The notes beneath the pieces are model-generated. The model did not search any database. It saw nothing but the letters and a program-made list of their open reading frames with translations, and had not been told where the DNA came from. From Clostridiales bacterium (lineage in GTDB: Bacteria; Bacillota; Clostridia; Oscillospirales; Oscillospiraceae): 64,000 nt of DNA. Of this stretch, positions 32,846 through 41,579 are shown piece after piece (the stretch's first letter is position 1; each line of letters opens with the position of its first letter). A program made the translations under genes and the position numbers. Where the stretch lies: the NCBI GenBank assembly GCA_020859945.1, contig JAJBVG010000073.1:1-64000 (forward strand). Direction: 5' to 3'.

Positions 32846-33295
32846 TCACTTTCCGGTGGAGCCGAAGCCCCCCGCGCCCCGCGCCGTCTCGTCCAGCTCG
32901 TCCACCTGCTCCAGCTGGGCCTGGACCACCGGCACCACCGCCAGCTGCGCCACCCGCGCTCCGGGCTGGATGGTGTAATCCTCCCGGCTGCTGTTGAACA
33001 GGCCCACGCGAATTTCGCCCCGGTAGTCGCTGTCGATGACCCCCACGCCGTTGGAGAGGTTGACCCCCTCCTTCACCGCAAGGCCCGAACGGGCGAACAC
33101 CAGCGCCACATACTCCGGCCCCGGCAGGGCGATGGCGATGCCGGTGGGAATCATGGTTCGCTCTCCCGCCCCCAGCACCAGCGGCTGGTCGATGCAGGCG
33201 TGGAGGTCCATGGCGGCGGCGCCGCCGCTGGCGTAGTAGGGGAAGGGGATCTCTGTCCCGATCTTGGGGGACAGGGCTTTGATCTTCAACTTCAT
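32846..33295 (-). CDS. dut: dUTP diphosphatase
   Basis: It splits dUTP to dUMP and pyrophosphate, keeping uracil out of DNA and supplying dTMP synthesis. The five trimeric dUTPase motifs can be followed: AAMDLHA, ARSGLAVKEGV, GVGVIDSDYRGEI, ARVAQLAVVPV and the C-terminal RGAGGFGSTGK. At 149 residues it is complete. ATG 33295 follows AAAGGAACC. It sits inside the division/shape operon, 30 bp below the U32 gene. Confidence 0.96.
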   Translation of the reverse strand: MKLKIKALSPKIGTEIPFPYYASGGAAAMDLHACIDQPLVLGAGERTMIPTGIAIALPGPEYVALVFARSGLAVKEGVNLSNGVGVIDSDYRGEIRVGLFNSSREDYTIQPGARVAQLAVVPVVQAQLEQVDELDETARGAGGFGSTGK

Positions 33296-33325
33296 TGTAA
33301 TCGGTTCCTTTGTCGTTTTTGGTCG

Positions 33326-35422
33326 TTATTCCACATCCCGGAAATACAGCCCCCGTGTGAACTGCTCCGGCAAACGAGCCTCGCCGGTCTGGTACTGGCG
33401 CAAAATCTCAGCGCAGTCCGCACCCGTCTCAGTGGTGAACAGCAGACGCGCCCGCCAGAGGCCGCATCTCTGCCAAAAGTCCTGTTTATCCGCCAGATAG
33501 ACCGGGGCGGAGTTCAAAATCTCGTTCCGGCAGCCATAGGCATGGACCACCGGGAACCTGGCCCGCCGCCGGTCAGTCAGCACCGGGTCGCCGCCGGTTT
33601 TCCAGTTGCAGGCGCATTTGCCGTTTTTGCCTCGAATAATACAATTTTCCATAATCATCAGGGGCAAGCGCCCGTAGACGATTAACTCCGTATCCAATGG
33701 CTTGGACAGATCCCGCACCCGCTGGCTTTTCAGCTCGAAGGACAGCACCGCCGAGGCAAGGCCCAGCTCCTGCATCCCGGTCAGGCTCTCGCTGTTGGTG
33801 ACTCCCAGGCCGAAGTCCCCCCGGGGGGTGAAGCCCAGTTCCTGGGCCAGCATGACCCCCGACCAAGTGGAGGCATAGGCGGCGGTCACGCCCCGCCGCC
33901 GCAGGTCGGCCAACAGAGTTATGGCCCCTTCCCGCTCCCAGTCCCACAGGATACGGGGCAGAGTGACGGCGCACTCCGCGCCGCTGCGAGTGATTTTTTC
34001 TATCAGCTCCGGGTGGGCGGCGTATTCCTCCAGCGGCAGCGCCACGGAGCCGGGCCGCAGGGCTAGCAGTTCGTCCGTCAGCTGCTCTGCCCGGAGCAGC
34101 GAGACGGAGAACCCAGGCTGTTCCTGCCGATTGGGGACGCTCTGAGGCGGGGCAAATTTCCCCGTCCGCCGGGCGGGCGGTTCCGTCCGCGCCCGGTTCA
34201 GGCCCTCCAGCGCCTCCCGGCGCAGGCCGTTCAGGGCGGAAACGGGCAGAGAAAGCCCCTCTCCCACCTGAATTTCGCAGGTTTCGCAAAAATAGGGAGT
34301 GCCGCCGGTTTTGGTCAGCTGCCTATGCAGCTGCTCCCCCGTCAGGGGGCGGTTTCGCGCCGGTTCGGGGACCGGACCAGTGACGGCGACGGAGTGTCCC
34401 ATCTCGTCGGAGGCGGTGACGACGGCGGGCCGTCCCTGTTCCACCTCCGCCCGGATGTCGATGGGGACCCGCGGCTGTTCCTTGCCATAGCGCCGCCGGG
34501 CCTCTGCAAACAAGTCCTCCGGGGGCGGCGCGTCGTTGTCGTGGACGCCGAACATTTTGGGGCCGGTGCGGTCCATAAAATAGCCGTCGGTGAAGCCCTG
34601 ACGGGAGAAGGCCCGCTCCAGAGCGGTCAGTTCCTCCGGCGTGGGGTCCCGGCCCTCCCGGAGGCAGGCGGAATAGATGCCTGTCACCACGGCCACGTAC
34701 TCCGGGCGCTTCATGCGGCCCTCGATTTTGGCGCAGGCCACCCCCATCTCCTCCAGCTCCCGGAGGTGGGCGGCGAGGCTCATGTCTTTCAAAGAGAGTA
34801 AGGGCTTGTCGGCTCTGCCGTTCCAGCCGTAGTTCAGGCGGCAGGGCTGGGCGCACATGCCCCGGTTGCCGCTGCGTCCCCCCACCACGGAGGAAAAAAA
34901 GCACTGGCCGGAGTAGCACATACACAGCGCCCCGTGGACGAACACCTCCACTTCCACCGGGGAGTGGGCGCAGATGTAGGCGATCTGGTCCCGGCTCAGC
35001 TCCCTGGCCAGCACCACCCGGCTGATGCCCAGCCCGGCGGCGAACTTTGCCCCCTCCAGGTCGTGGATGGACATCTGGGTGGAAGCGTGGATGGGCAGGT
35101 CTGGCGCGGCCTGGCGCACCGCCCGCAGTACCCCCAGGTCCTGCACCAGCACCGCGTCCACGCCGATGGCGCTGGCGTAGGCAGCCAGCTCTGCCGCCTG
35201 GGGCAGCTCCCGGTCATAGACCAGGGTGTTCAGCGTCAGATAGACCTTCGCCCCCCGCAGGTGGCAATAGTCCACCGCCTCCCGCAGGGTCTCCCGGTCA
35301 AAGTTGGCGGCGTTTCGCCGGGCGTTGAAGTCCCCCACGCCCAGATAGACCGCGTCCGCGCCGGACTGCACCGCCGCCCGGACCGCCTCCGGCGACCCCG
35401 CCGGGGCCAGCAGCTCCATCAT
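33326..35422 (-). CDS. U32 family peptidase
   Basis: A member of the collagenase-like U32 peptidase family; several relatives act in RNA or cofactor hydroxylation rather than as proteases, so the activity is open. The signature EVFVHGALCMCYSGQCFFSS lies at about residues 165-184, and further cysteines in GNRGMCAQPCRLNYGW and CEICQ-like positions could bind metal. A C-terminal extension (DUF3656-type, about residues 360-698) makes it long at 698 residues. It starts at ATG 35422, four bases after the zapA stop. Confidence 0.9.
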   Translation of the reverse strand: MMELLAPAGSPEAVRAAVQSGADAVYLGVGDFNARRNAANFDRETLREAVDYCHLRGAKVYLTLNTLVYDRELPQAAELAAYASAIGVDAVLVQDLGVLRAVRQAAPDLPIHASTQMSIHDLEGAKFAAGLGISRVVLARELSRDQIAYICAHSPVEVEVFVHGALCMCYSGQCFFSSVVGGRSGNRGMCAQPCRLNYGWNGRADKPLLSLKDMSLAAHLRELEEMGVACAKIEGRMKRPEYVAVVTGIYSACLREGRDPTPEELTALERAFSRQGFTDGYFMDRTGPKMFGVHDNDAPPPEDLFAEARRRYGKEQPRVPIDIRAEVEQGRPAVVTASDEMGHSVAVTGPVPEPARNRPLTGEQLHRQLTKTGGTPYFCETCEIQVGEGLSLPVSALNGLRREALEGLNRARTEPPARRTGKFAPPQSVPNRQEQPGFSVSLLRAEQLTDELLALRPGSVALPLEEYAAHPELIEKITRSGAECAVTLPRILWDWEREGAITLLADLRRRGVTAAYASTWSGVMLAQELGFTPRGDFGLGVTNSESLTGMQELGLASAVLSFELKSQRVRDLSKPLDTELIVYGRLPLMIMENCIIRGKNGKCACNWKTGGDPVLTDRRRARFPVVHAYGCRNEILNSAPVYLADKQDFWQRCGLWRARLLFTTETGADCAEILRQYQTGEARLPEQFTRGLYFRDVE

Positions 35423-35426
35423 ACGG

Positions 35427-35741
35427 TCACTTGCCCTGGCTCAGCCGGAAGTTCTCCCGCTTCAGCTCGGAAATTTCCCGCTTCAGATTGCCGCTCTCGT
35501 CCAGGGCCTCTTTCAGTTGGCGGCGCAGGTTCTCCCCGGCCTCCCGCTCCCGGAAATAGCTGTCGGCGATGTTCATGGCCGCCATGGTCGCCGCGTCCAC
35601 GGCGGAGGAACGGGCCATCCCCTCCGCCTGGGCGATCTGCTGGCCTACATACTCCGCGATCTGCTCGATATACCCGCTGTTTTCGTCGGCGGTCAGGAGG
35701 TAATTCCGCCCGGCGATGGTCACTCTGATTTTCTCTTTCAT
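35427..35741 (-). CDS. zapA: Cell division protein ZapA
   Basis: A small FtsZ-ring stabiliser. The 104 residues begin KEKIRVTIAGRNYLLTADEN, the strand-turn of the ZapA head, followed by YIEQIAEYVGQQI and a long C-terminal coiled coil (about residues 55-100) through which ZapA tetramerises. I chose ATG 35741 behind GGAAGGGAG; a frame open to 36320 runs antisense through the thioesterase gene and is not used. It is the first gene of a seven-gene run reaching mrdA. A candidate promoter with TATACT lies near 35785-35790 (minus strand). Confidence 0.9.
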   Translation of the reverse strand: MKEKIRVTIAGRNYLLTADENSGYIEQIAEYVGQQIAQAEGMARSSAVDAATMAAMNIADSYFREREAGENLRRQLKEALDESGNLKREISELKRENFRLSQGK

Positions 35742-35850
35742 TGCAGCTCCCTTCCGCACAGTGCCATACAAGGATAGATAAGAAAAGTATAACACAAATT
35801 CCCGGCGCTGGGAACGAAAATCTTTTGCCCAGGCCAGAAAACTTCGCCGG

Positions 35851-35879
35851 TTGCAAATCGCCGCCGGGTCGGGTATACT
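35851..35879 (+). promoter_or_regulatory. Promoter of the PaaI-type thioesterase gene
   Basis: TTGCAA, 17 bp, TATACT, 39 bp before the ATG, divergent from zapA. Confidence 0.7.
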
Positions 35880-35918
35880 GTTGGGGAACCATCTGACCGC
35901 GTTTTCGGAGGGAAGAAC

Positions 35919-36308
35919 ATGACAGAGGAAGAGGCCCGCCTCATTCAACAGAACCAGTTTATCCAGCTCTGCGGCATCCAGCTTTTGGAGGACCCGGAGG
36001 GCAGCTATTATGCTCAGGCCCAGGTCACGCCCCAGGTCCACAACCCCTACGGCATCGTCCACGGGGGAATGCTGTACACCATGGCGGATATGGTCTCCGG
36101 CGCGACTGCCCGGCAGTACGGCAAACACCCCGTCACCCTGGACAGCGATCTGCACTTTTTGCGCAACGTGGCCTCCGGCACTCTCACCGCCAGGGCGGAG
36201 CCTGTGCGCATAGGCGGCAGCGTGGCCGTCCTCCGGGCCAGGGTCTGCTGCGGGGACGAGCTGCTGGCGGAGGGAACGTTCACCTTTTTCTACCGCCGGG
36301 AGAAATAA
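35919..36308 (+). CDS. PaaI family thioesterase (hotdog fold)
   Basis: It hydrolyses an acyl- or aryl-CoA thioester. The 129-residue protein has the PaaI motif NPYGIVHGGMLYTMADMVSG (about residues 44-63) with the catalytic Asp in MAD, and the strand LDSDLHFLRNVASGTLTARA. It is complete and alone on its transcript, with a family E repeat after it. The physiological substrate is unknown. Confidence 0.9.
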   Translation: MTEEEARLIQQNQFIQLCGIQLLEDPEGSYYAQAQVTPQVHNPYGIVHGGMLYTMADMVSGATARQYGKHPVTLDSDLHFLRNVASGTLTARAEPVRIGGSVAVLRARVCCGDELLAEGTFTFFYRREK

Positions 36309-36468
36309 CAGAATTAGCAATTAGCAATGTGCAGTGTGCAATTATGGGAAAAACGAACGCTGACGCTCTCCTGCGAAAGCCATTGTACTCCACAGACGCT
36401 CCCCCAAGACAGCTATGGCTGCAAACCCATTCATTGCTAATTGCTAATTGCACATTGCACATTATGAG
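36308..36468. repeat. Family E repeat, copy 2 (full unit)
   Basis: About 160 bp with inverted AT-rich ends: AGCAATTAGCAATGTGCAG at the left and TTGCTAATTGCTAATTGCAC at the right. The GC-rich middle has no gene. It ends ten bases before the TetR gene and supplies part of its ribosome-site region. Confidence 0.75.
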
Positions 36469-36479
36469 GAGGAATCCCC

Positions 36480-37088
36480 ATGGGAAAAGCCCAGGAAAAC
36501 AAACAGAATAAGCTGCAACGCCTGATGGACGCCACCTTTGTGCTGTTTTCCAACCGGGGGATGGCACGGACCTCCATTTCGGACATCACCGCCGCCGCAG
36601 GCATCGCCAAGGGGACCTTTTACCTCTACTTTAAGGACAAGGACGACATTCGGGACGCGCTGGTGTCCCAGATGACCCAGCGGCTCTTTCGGGAGGCCGT
36701 GCAGGGCCAGGAGGAATCGGACCGGCCCTTTGCGGATAAGCTCATCCACATTTTGGACAGTATGCTGAACCAGCTGCAAAACAGCCCCCTGCTGCTGCGG
36801 TTCCTCCGCAAAAACCTGAGCTGGAGCACCCTGCGCAGCGCCCTGCGGCACGCCGCCACCCAGCGGGGACAGAGCTATATGGACGAGTTTTACCGGCTGA
36901 CCGCCAACGATCCCAGCCAGTGGGAGGCTCCCCAGGTGATGATCTTCACCATCATCGAGCTGGTGGGCAGCACCTGTTACAGCGTTGTGGCGGAGCACGA
37001 CCCGGTGGACCTGGCCACCTACAAGCCCTATCTCTACCGGACTATCCGCGGTATCGTTCAGAGCCACCAGCAGCAGCCGGAGGGTTAG
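36480..37088 (+). CDS. TetR family transcriptional regulator
   Basis: A DNA-binding regulator of 202 residues. The N-terminal TetR helix-turn-helix is clear: RLMDATFVLFSNRGMARTSI, DITAAAGIAKGTFYLYFKDKDD (about residues 14-56). The C-terminal ligand/dimer domain is helical without recognised motif. AGGAGG stands seven bases before ATG 36480. The target is unknown; the thioesterase upstream and larB downstream are candidates only by position. I saw no clear palindromic operator. Confidence 0.9.
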   Translation: MGKAQENKQNKLQRLMDATFVLFSNRGMARTSISDITAAAGIAKGTFYLYFKDKDDIRDALVSQMTQRLFREAVQGQEESDRPFADKLIHILDSMLNQLQNSPLLLRFLRKNLSWSTLRSALRHAATQRGQSYMDEFYRLTANDPSQWEAPQVMIFTIIELVGSTCYSVVAEHDPVDLATYKPYLYRTIRGIVQSHQQQPEG

Positions 37089-37141
37089 GGAATATATCAC
37101 TACAGTTCAGCGCGGCATATTTTGTATTCTATTCATCCACC

Positions 37142-37168
37142 TGTAGGGGCGGCCCTCGGCCGCCCGAA
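37142..37168. repeat. Family B half-unit
   Basis: TGTAGGGGCGGCCCTCGGCC then GCCCGA: only the left arm of the family B palindrome, between tetR and larB. Confidence 0.7.
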
Positions 37169-37226
37169 AAACTGCATTTTTCTTTGTCTCCCCGCCCAAC
37201 GCAGGCGGCGGAAAGGAGCTGTTTTT

Positions 37227-37991
37227 ATGTCGGAAAAACAAGACTTGCTGACCCTGCTGCGCCGGGTGGAGTCCGGCGCGTGCAGCCCGGAGGACGCCCT
37301 TCTGCGGCTGAAACAGGCCCCCTTTGAGGATTTGGGATACGCCAAGGTGGACCACCACCGGGCCTTGCGCCAGGGGGCCGCGGAGGTCATCTACGGCAAG
37401 TCCAAGACCCCGGAGCAGATTTTGGGCATCGCGTCCTCTATGGCCGCCAGCGGCACCCACAACATCCTCATCACCCGGATGAGCGAAGAGGCCGCCCGAC
37501 TGGTGGAGCAGCAGCTGCCCCTGGATTATCACCCCATCCCCCAGCTGGGGGTCGCCAACCCCGGCCCCCATCCCTCGGTGGGCAACATCGTGGTGGCCGC
37601 CGCCGGCACCAGCGACCTCTATGTGGCGGAGGAAGCCGCCCTGACCGCCGAGACCCTGGGCAACCGGGTGGTCCGGCTGTACGACGTGGGGGTCTCCGGC
37701 CTCCACCGGACGCTGGCCCACCTGGACGAGCTGATGGAGGCCCGCGTGGTCATCGCCGTGGCCGGGATGGAGGGGGCGCTGGCCTCGGTGCTGGGCGGTC
37801 TGGTGGACTGCCCGGTTCTCGCCGTCCCCACCAGCGTGGGCTACGGGGCCAGCTTCGGCGGCTTGTCCGCTCTGCTAAGTATGCTCAACTCCTGCGCCTC
37901 CGGCGTCAGCGTGGTCAACATCGACAACGGCTTCGGCGCGGGATATCAGGCCAGCCTCATCAACCAGATGGAAAGCCCCAAAGAGCCGTGA
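37227..37991 (+). CDS. larB: Nickel pincer cofactor biosynthesis protein LarB
   Basis: A carboxylase/hydrolase that makes pyridinium-3,5-biscarboxylic acid mononucleotide from nicotinate adenine dinucleotide, the first step to the nickel-pincer nucleotide. The C-terminal PurE-like (AIR carboxylase) domain is seen in NIVVAAAGTSDLYVAEEAAL, RLYDVGVSGLHR and CPVLAVPTSVGYGASFGG. The protein is 254 residues long. ATG 37227 has AAGGAG at eight bases. Its stop overlaps the recQ GTG by four bases. larC and larE, needed for the cofactor, are not in this window. Confidence 0.92.
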   Translation: MSEKQDLLTLLRRVESGACSPEDALLRLKQAPFEDLGYAKVDHHRALRQGAAEVIYGKSKTPEQILGIASSMAASGTHNILITRMSEEAARLVEQQLPLDYHPIPQLGVANPGPHPSVGNIVVAAAGTSDLYVAEEAALTAETLGNRVVRLYDVGVSGLHRTLAHLDELMEARVVIAVAGMEGALASVLGGLVDCPVLAVPTSVGYGASFGGLSALLSMLNSCASGVSVVNIDNGFGAGYQASLINQMESPKEP

Positions 37992-39832
37992 ACCGGCAGC
38001 AGGAACAAAAACCGCTGGAACTGCTGCGGGACTACTTCGGCCACGACGCCTTTCGCCCCAGCCAGAAGGAGGCCATTGACTGTCTGCTTTCTGGGCGGGA
38101 CCTGTTGGCGGTCATGCCCACCGGGGCGGGGAAAAGCGTCTGCTACCAGATCCCCGCGCTGATGGCGGAGGGGGTCACGCTGGTCATCTCCCCGCTTGTC
38201 TCGTTGATGAAGGATCAGGTCACCGCCCTGGTGCAAAACGGCGTTCCCGCCGCCTATTTCAACAGCCTTTTGACCTCCGCACAGCAGGCCGAGGCCCTGC
38301 GCCGGGGTGCGGAAGGGCGTTACAAGCTCATCTATGTGGCCCCGGAGCGGCTGACCTCCCCGGCCTTCCTCCGCTTCTGCCAGACCGTCCCCATTGCCAT
38401 GGTCACGGTGGACGAGGCCCATTGCGTCTCCCAGTGGGGCCAGGACTTCCGCCCCAGCTACCTGGAGATCGCCGGATTCATCGACCAGCTGCCCCGCCGC
38501 CCGGTGGTCTCAGCCTTCACCGCCACCGCCACCCAGCGGGTCCGCCGGGACATCATCGAGCTGTTGAAGCTGCAAAAACCCCACCAGATCGTCACCAGCT
38601 TTGACCGGAAAAACCTCTACTTTGAAGTGCGTAAGCCCAAGGACAAGAACGCAGCTCTGCTGGAGCTGGTGCGCAAACGCGCCGGGGACTGCGGCATCAT
38701 CTACTGCCAGACCCGCAAGGCGGTGGAGGCGGTCTGCGAACTGCTCCAACAGCACGATATCCCCGCCACCCGCTACCACGCGGGGCTGACCAAGGAGGAG
38801 CGGCTGCAAAATCAGGAGGATTTTCTCTTTGACCGCAAGTCGGTGATGGTGGCCACCAACGCCTTCGGCATGGGCATCGACAAATCCAACGTCAGCTATA
38901 TCATCCACTACAATATGCCCACCAGCCTGGAAAACTACTATCAGGAGGCCGGGCGTGCCGGGCGGGACGGCAGCGCCGCCGACTGCATCCTGCTCTACAG
39001 CCCCCGCGACGTGGACACCGCCCGGTTCCTCATCCAGCAGAGCGAGCCTGCGGAGCAGTCCCCAGAGCAGGCGGAGGTCCTACGCCAGCGGCAATTCCAC
39101 CGGCTGGGCCAGATGAAGGATTACTGCACCCAGGCAGGGTGTCTGCGCCGTTTTCTGTTGGATTACTTCGGGGAGAAAATCCCCGCTCCCTGTGGAAACT
39201 GCTCCGGCTGCCTGGCCGGGTGGGAGGACGTGGACGTCACTAAGGAGGCCCAAAAGCTGCTCTCCTGCGTCCGCCGGGTGGAACGGGCGGGCTATCAGCC
39301 CACAAAAGACCTGGTGTTTCAAATTCTGCGGGGGGAGAAAAGCGAAGCCCTTACCCTGCTCCAACTGGACCGGCTCTCCACCTTCGGCATTTTGGACAAG
39401 GGGGAATCCAACCGGCTGGAGGCCGTGACCCGGCGGCTGCTGGACCGGGGATTGCTCCAGCAGAGCGGCGATGCCAGCCCCGTTCTTTCCCTGACCGACC
39501 GGGCCAAGCCCCTGCTGGCCGGGCGGCAGACCCTGACCATCAAGCAAAAGCGGCCCAAGCCCCGGAAAACCATCCGCCCCGTCTCCAACGCCGGGGTGGA
39601 CGCCGCCCTGTTCGACCAGCTCCGCGAGGTTCGGAAACGGCTGGCGAACCGGGCCGGGGTCCCGGCCTATGTGGTGTTTTCCGACGCAACGCTGCGGGAT
39701 ATGTGCCAGGCGCTGCCCACCACCCGGAAGGAATTTCTGTCCATCTCTGGCGTCAGCAACATCAAGTGTCAGCGGTACGCAGGGGATTTTCTGCCGGTCA
39801 TCCGGCAGTACCGGCAGGGAAAGGGCCACTGA
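37988..39832 (+). CDS. recQ: ATP-dependent DNA helicase RecQ
   Basis: A 3-prime to 5-prime superfamily 2 helicase for recombination repair. Walker A is PTGAGKSVCYQ (near residue 43), the Walker B box is DEAH in VTVDEAHCVSQWGQDFRPSY, and the aromatic-rich loop follows it. Helicase C motifs include ATNAFGMGIDKSNVSYIIHY and QEAGRAGRDG. The zinc domain has C..C in CGNCSGC, then a winged helix, and a C-terminal HRDC domain at about residues 535-610. It starts at GTG 37988, translationally coupled to larB. The length of 614 is normal. Confidence 0.96.
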   Translation: MNRQQEQKPLELLRDYFGHDAFRPSQKEAIDCLLSGRDLLAVMPTGAGKSVCYQIPALMAEGVTLVISPLVSLMKDQVTALVQNGVPAAYFNSLLTSAQQAEALRRGAEGRYKLIYVAPERLTSPAFLRFCQTVPIAMVTVDEAHCVSQWGQDFRPSYLEIAGFIDQLPRRPVVSAFTATATQRVRRDIIELLKLQKPHQIVTSFDRKNLYFEVRKPKDKNAALLELVRKRAGDCGIIYCQTRKAVEAVCELLQQHDIPATRYHAGLTKEERLQNQEDFLFDRKSVMVATNAFGMGIDKSNVSYIIHYNMPTSLENYYQEAGRAGRDGSAADCILLYSPRDVDTARFLIQQSEPAEQSPEQAEVLRQRQFHRLGQMKDYCTQAGCLRRFLLDYFGEKIPAPCGNCSGCLAGWEDVDVTKEAQKLLSCVRRVERAGYQPTKDLVFQILRGEKSEALTLLQLDRLSTFGILDKGESNRLEAVTRRLLDRGLLQQSGDASPVLSLTDRAKPLLAGRQTLTIKQKRPKPRKTIRPVSNAGVDAALFDQLREVRKRLANRAGVPAYVVFSDATLRDMCQALPTTRKEFLSISGVSNIKCQRYAGDFLPVIRQYRQGKGH

Positions 39833-39865
39833 GCAGAAAATGGGCAATTTGTTCACGTTCCGCTC

Positions 39866-39894
39866 TTGCACAGAGGCGGGGTTTGTGGTATTTT
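39866..39894 (+). promoter_or_regulatory. Candidate promoter of the FAD protein gene
   Basis: TTGCAC, 17 bp, TATTTT, about 145 bp upstream of the ATG. A family E fragment (39935-39958) and a hairpin near 39993-40025 lie in the leader. The match is modest. Confidence 0.4.
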
Positions 39895-39934
39895 AATATA
39901 TGTGTGTCCCCTTTGTGCGGCTTTGCCGCGGAAT

Positions 39935-39958
39935 GAGCAATTAGCAATGTGCAATTAC
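39935..39958. repeat. Family E fragment
   Basis: GAGCAATTAGCAATGTGCAA then TTAC, one end of the family E unit. Confidence 0.6.
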
Positions 39959-40039
39959 GGTAAAAAGGGGACAAGAGCAGCATAAAACATGACACCGCTC
40001 CGGGCGTGACCCCTTCGGAGCGCCCGTGGAGGAAACCAA

Positions 40040-41437
40040 ATGAACGAAACCACCCGTTACGACGTTATCATCATCGGCTGCGGCGAGGCCGGAGCCTTCG
40101 CCGGTTACGAGCTGAAAAAACTCCGCCCGGAGCTGCGCGTCCTGGTGCTGGACCAGGGCGAGGACATCTACAGCCGCCGCTGCCCCATTGTGGCCGGGAA
40201 GGTGGACCGGTGCATCAACTGCCCCGTCTGCGCGACCATGTGCGGCTTCGGCGGCGCGGGCGCCTTCTCCGACGGCAAGTTCAACTTCACCACCGCCTTT
40301 GGCGGCTGGCTGACGGACTATATGCCCGCCGGGGAGGTCATGGACCTGATCCGCTACGTGGACAAGGTCAACGTGCAGTTCGGCGCGACGACGGAGTGCT
40401 TTTCCACCGACAGCCCGGCGGCCCGCGCCCTGGAAAAGCGGGCGCTAGAGCATGACCTGCACCTGCTCCAGGCCCAGTGCAAACATCTGGGGACGGAAAA
40501 CAACCTGAAAATTCTGGAGCGGCTGTACGAGTACCTGCGGGAGCAGCATATCGACTTCCGGTTCCGCACCGCCGTGAAACATATCGACCCGGCAGGGGAT
40601 GGCTACCGCCTGACCCTGGCAAACGGCGAGACGCTGGACTGCGCCGTCCTCATCGCCGCGCCGGGGCGCTCCGGGGCGGAGTGGTTCGCCGGGGAGTGCA
40701 AGCGGCTGGGCATCCACCTCATCAACAACCAGGTGGACATCGGTGTGCGGGTGGAACTGCCCGCCAAGGTGTTTGAGCACATCACCGACGTGGTCTACGA
40801 ATCCAAGCTGGTCTACCGGACCAAGCAGTACGGGGACAGCGTGCGCACCTTCTGCATGAACCCTTACGGCCATGTGGTGGCGGAGAATGTGGAGGGCATC
40901 AACACCGTCAACGGCCACAGCTACTCTGACCCAGCCCTCCGCAGCGAAAACACCAACTTCGCCCTGCTGGTCAGCAACAAGTTCACTGAACCCTTCAACG
41001 AACCCTATCGCTACGGCAAACACATCGCCTCTCTGAGCAACATGCTGGCGGGCGGCGTGCTGGTGCAGCGGTTCGGCGACCTGGTCAAGGGCATCCGCAC
41101 AAATGCCCACCGGCTGAGCCAGTCCTACACCCGGCCCACCCTGACCGCCGCCGTCCCCGGCGACCTGTCCCTGGCCCTGCCCAAGCGACAACTGGACGAC
41201 ATCATCGAGATGATCTACGCGCTGGACAAGCTGGCCCCCGGCACCGCCAACTACGACACCCTGCTCTACGGCGCGGAGGTCAAATTCTACTCCAGCCGTA
41301 TTGAGCTTTCCAACGAGCTGGAGACCCCCATGCGGAACTTCTTCGCCATTGGCGACGGCGCAGGCACCACCAGAGGACTGGCCCAGGCCGGGGCCTCCGG
41401 CATCAAGGTGGCGCGGGTGGTCGCGGAAAGACTTTAA
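40040..41437 (+). CDS. FAD-dependent oxidoreductase (COG2509 type)
   Basis: A flavoprotein of the uncharacterised FAD-dependent dehydrogenase group. The N-terminal dinucleotide motif is VIIIGCGEAGAFAGYEL (residues 9-25). A cysteine-rich segment, CINCPVCATMCGFGGAGAFS at about residues 60-79, is the mark of this group, and the C-terminal FAD strand is FFAIGDGAGTTRGLAQAGAS. The reaction is unknown. The length of 465 is normal. GGAGG stands eight bases before ATG 40040. It is followed by a family D repeat, so probably a single-gene unit. Confidence 0.85.
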   Translation: MNETTRYDVIIIGCGEAGAFAGYELKKLRPELRVLVLDQGEDIYSRRCPIVAGKVDRCINCPVCATMCGFGGAGAFSDGKFNFTTAFGGWLTDYMPAGEVMDLIRYVDKVNVQFGATTECFSTDSPAARALEKRALEHDLHLLQAQCKHLGTENNLKILERLYEYLREQHIDFRFRTAVKHIDPAGDGYRLTLANGETLDCAVLIAAPGRSGAEWFAGECKRLGIHLINNQVDIGVRVELPAKVFEHITDVVYESKLVYRTKQYGDSVRTFCMNPYGHVVAENVEGINTVNGHSYSDPALRSENTNFALLVSNKFTEPFNEPYRYGKHIASLSNMLAGGVLVQRFGDLVKGIRTNAHRLSQSYTRPTLTAAVPGDLSLALPKRQLDDIIEMIYALDKLAPGTANYDTLLYGAEVKFYSSRIELSNELETPMRNFFAIGDGAGTTRGLAQAGASGIKVARVVAERL

Positions 41438-41440
41438 CCA

Positions 41441-41503
41441 GCTCTCCCTCTTGCCTCCCCTGAAAGGGGAGGGGGACCATGCAAAGCATGGTGGAGGGGT
41501 TTT
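41441..41503. repeat. Family D repeat, copy 3
   Basis: TTGCCTCCCCTGAAAGGGGA, then a CCATGCAAAGCATGG palindrome where the other copies have GCCGCC arms, then GGAGGGGTTTTCC. The different inner palindrome shows that the middle is exchangeable between copies. Confidence 0.75.
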
Positions 41504-41579
41504 CCGCCGGAATTACAGATAAGGCTGATTTAAAAGGACAACCAAAGGCTTTAGAGAGAGGCTTTAAGGAGGATTTTAC

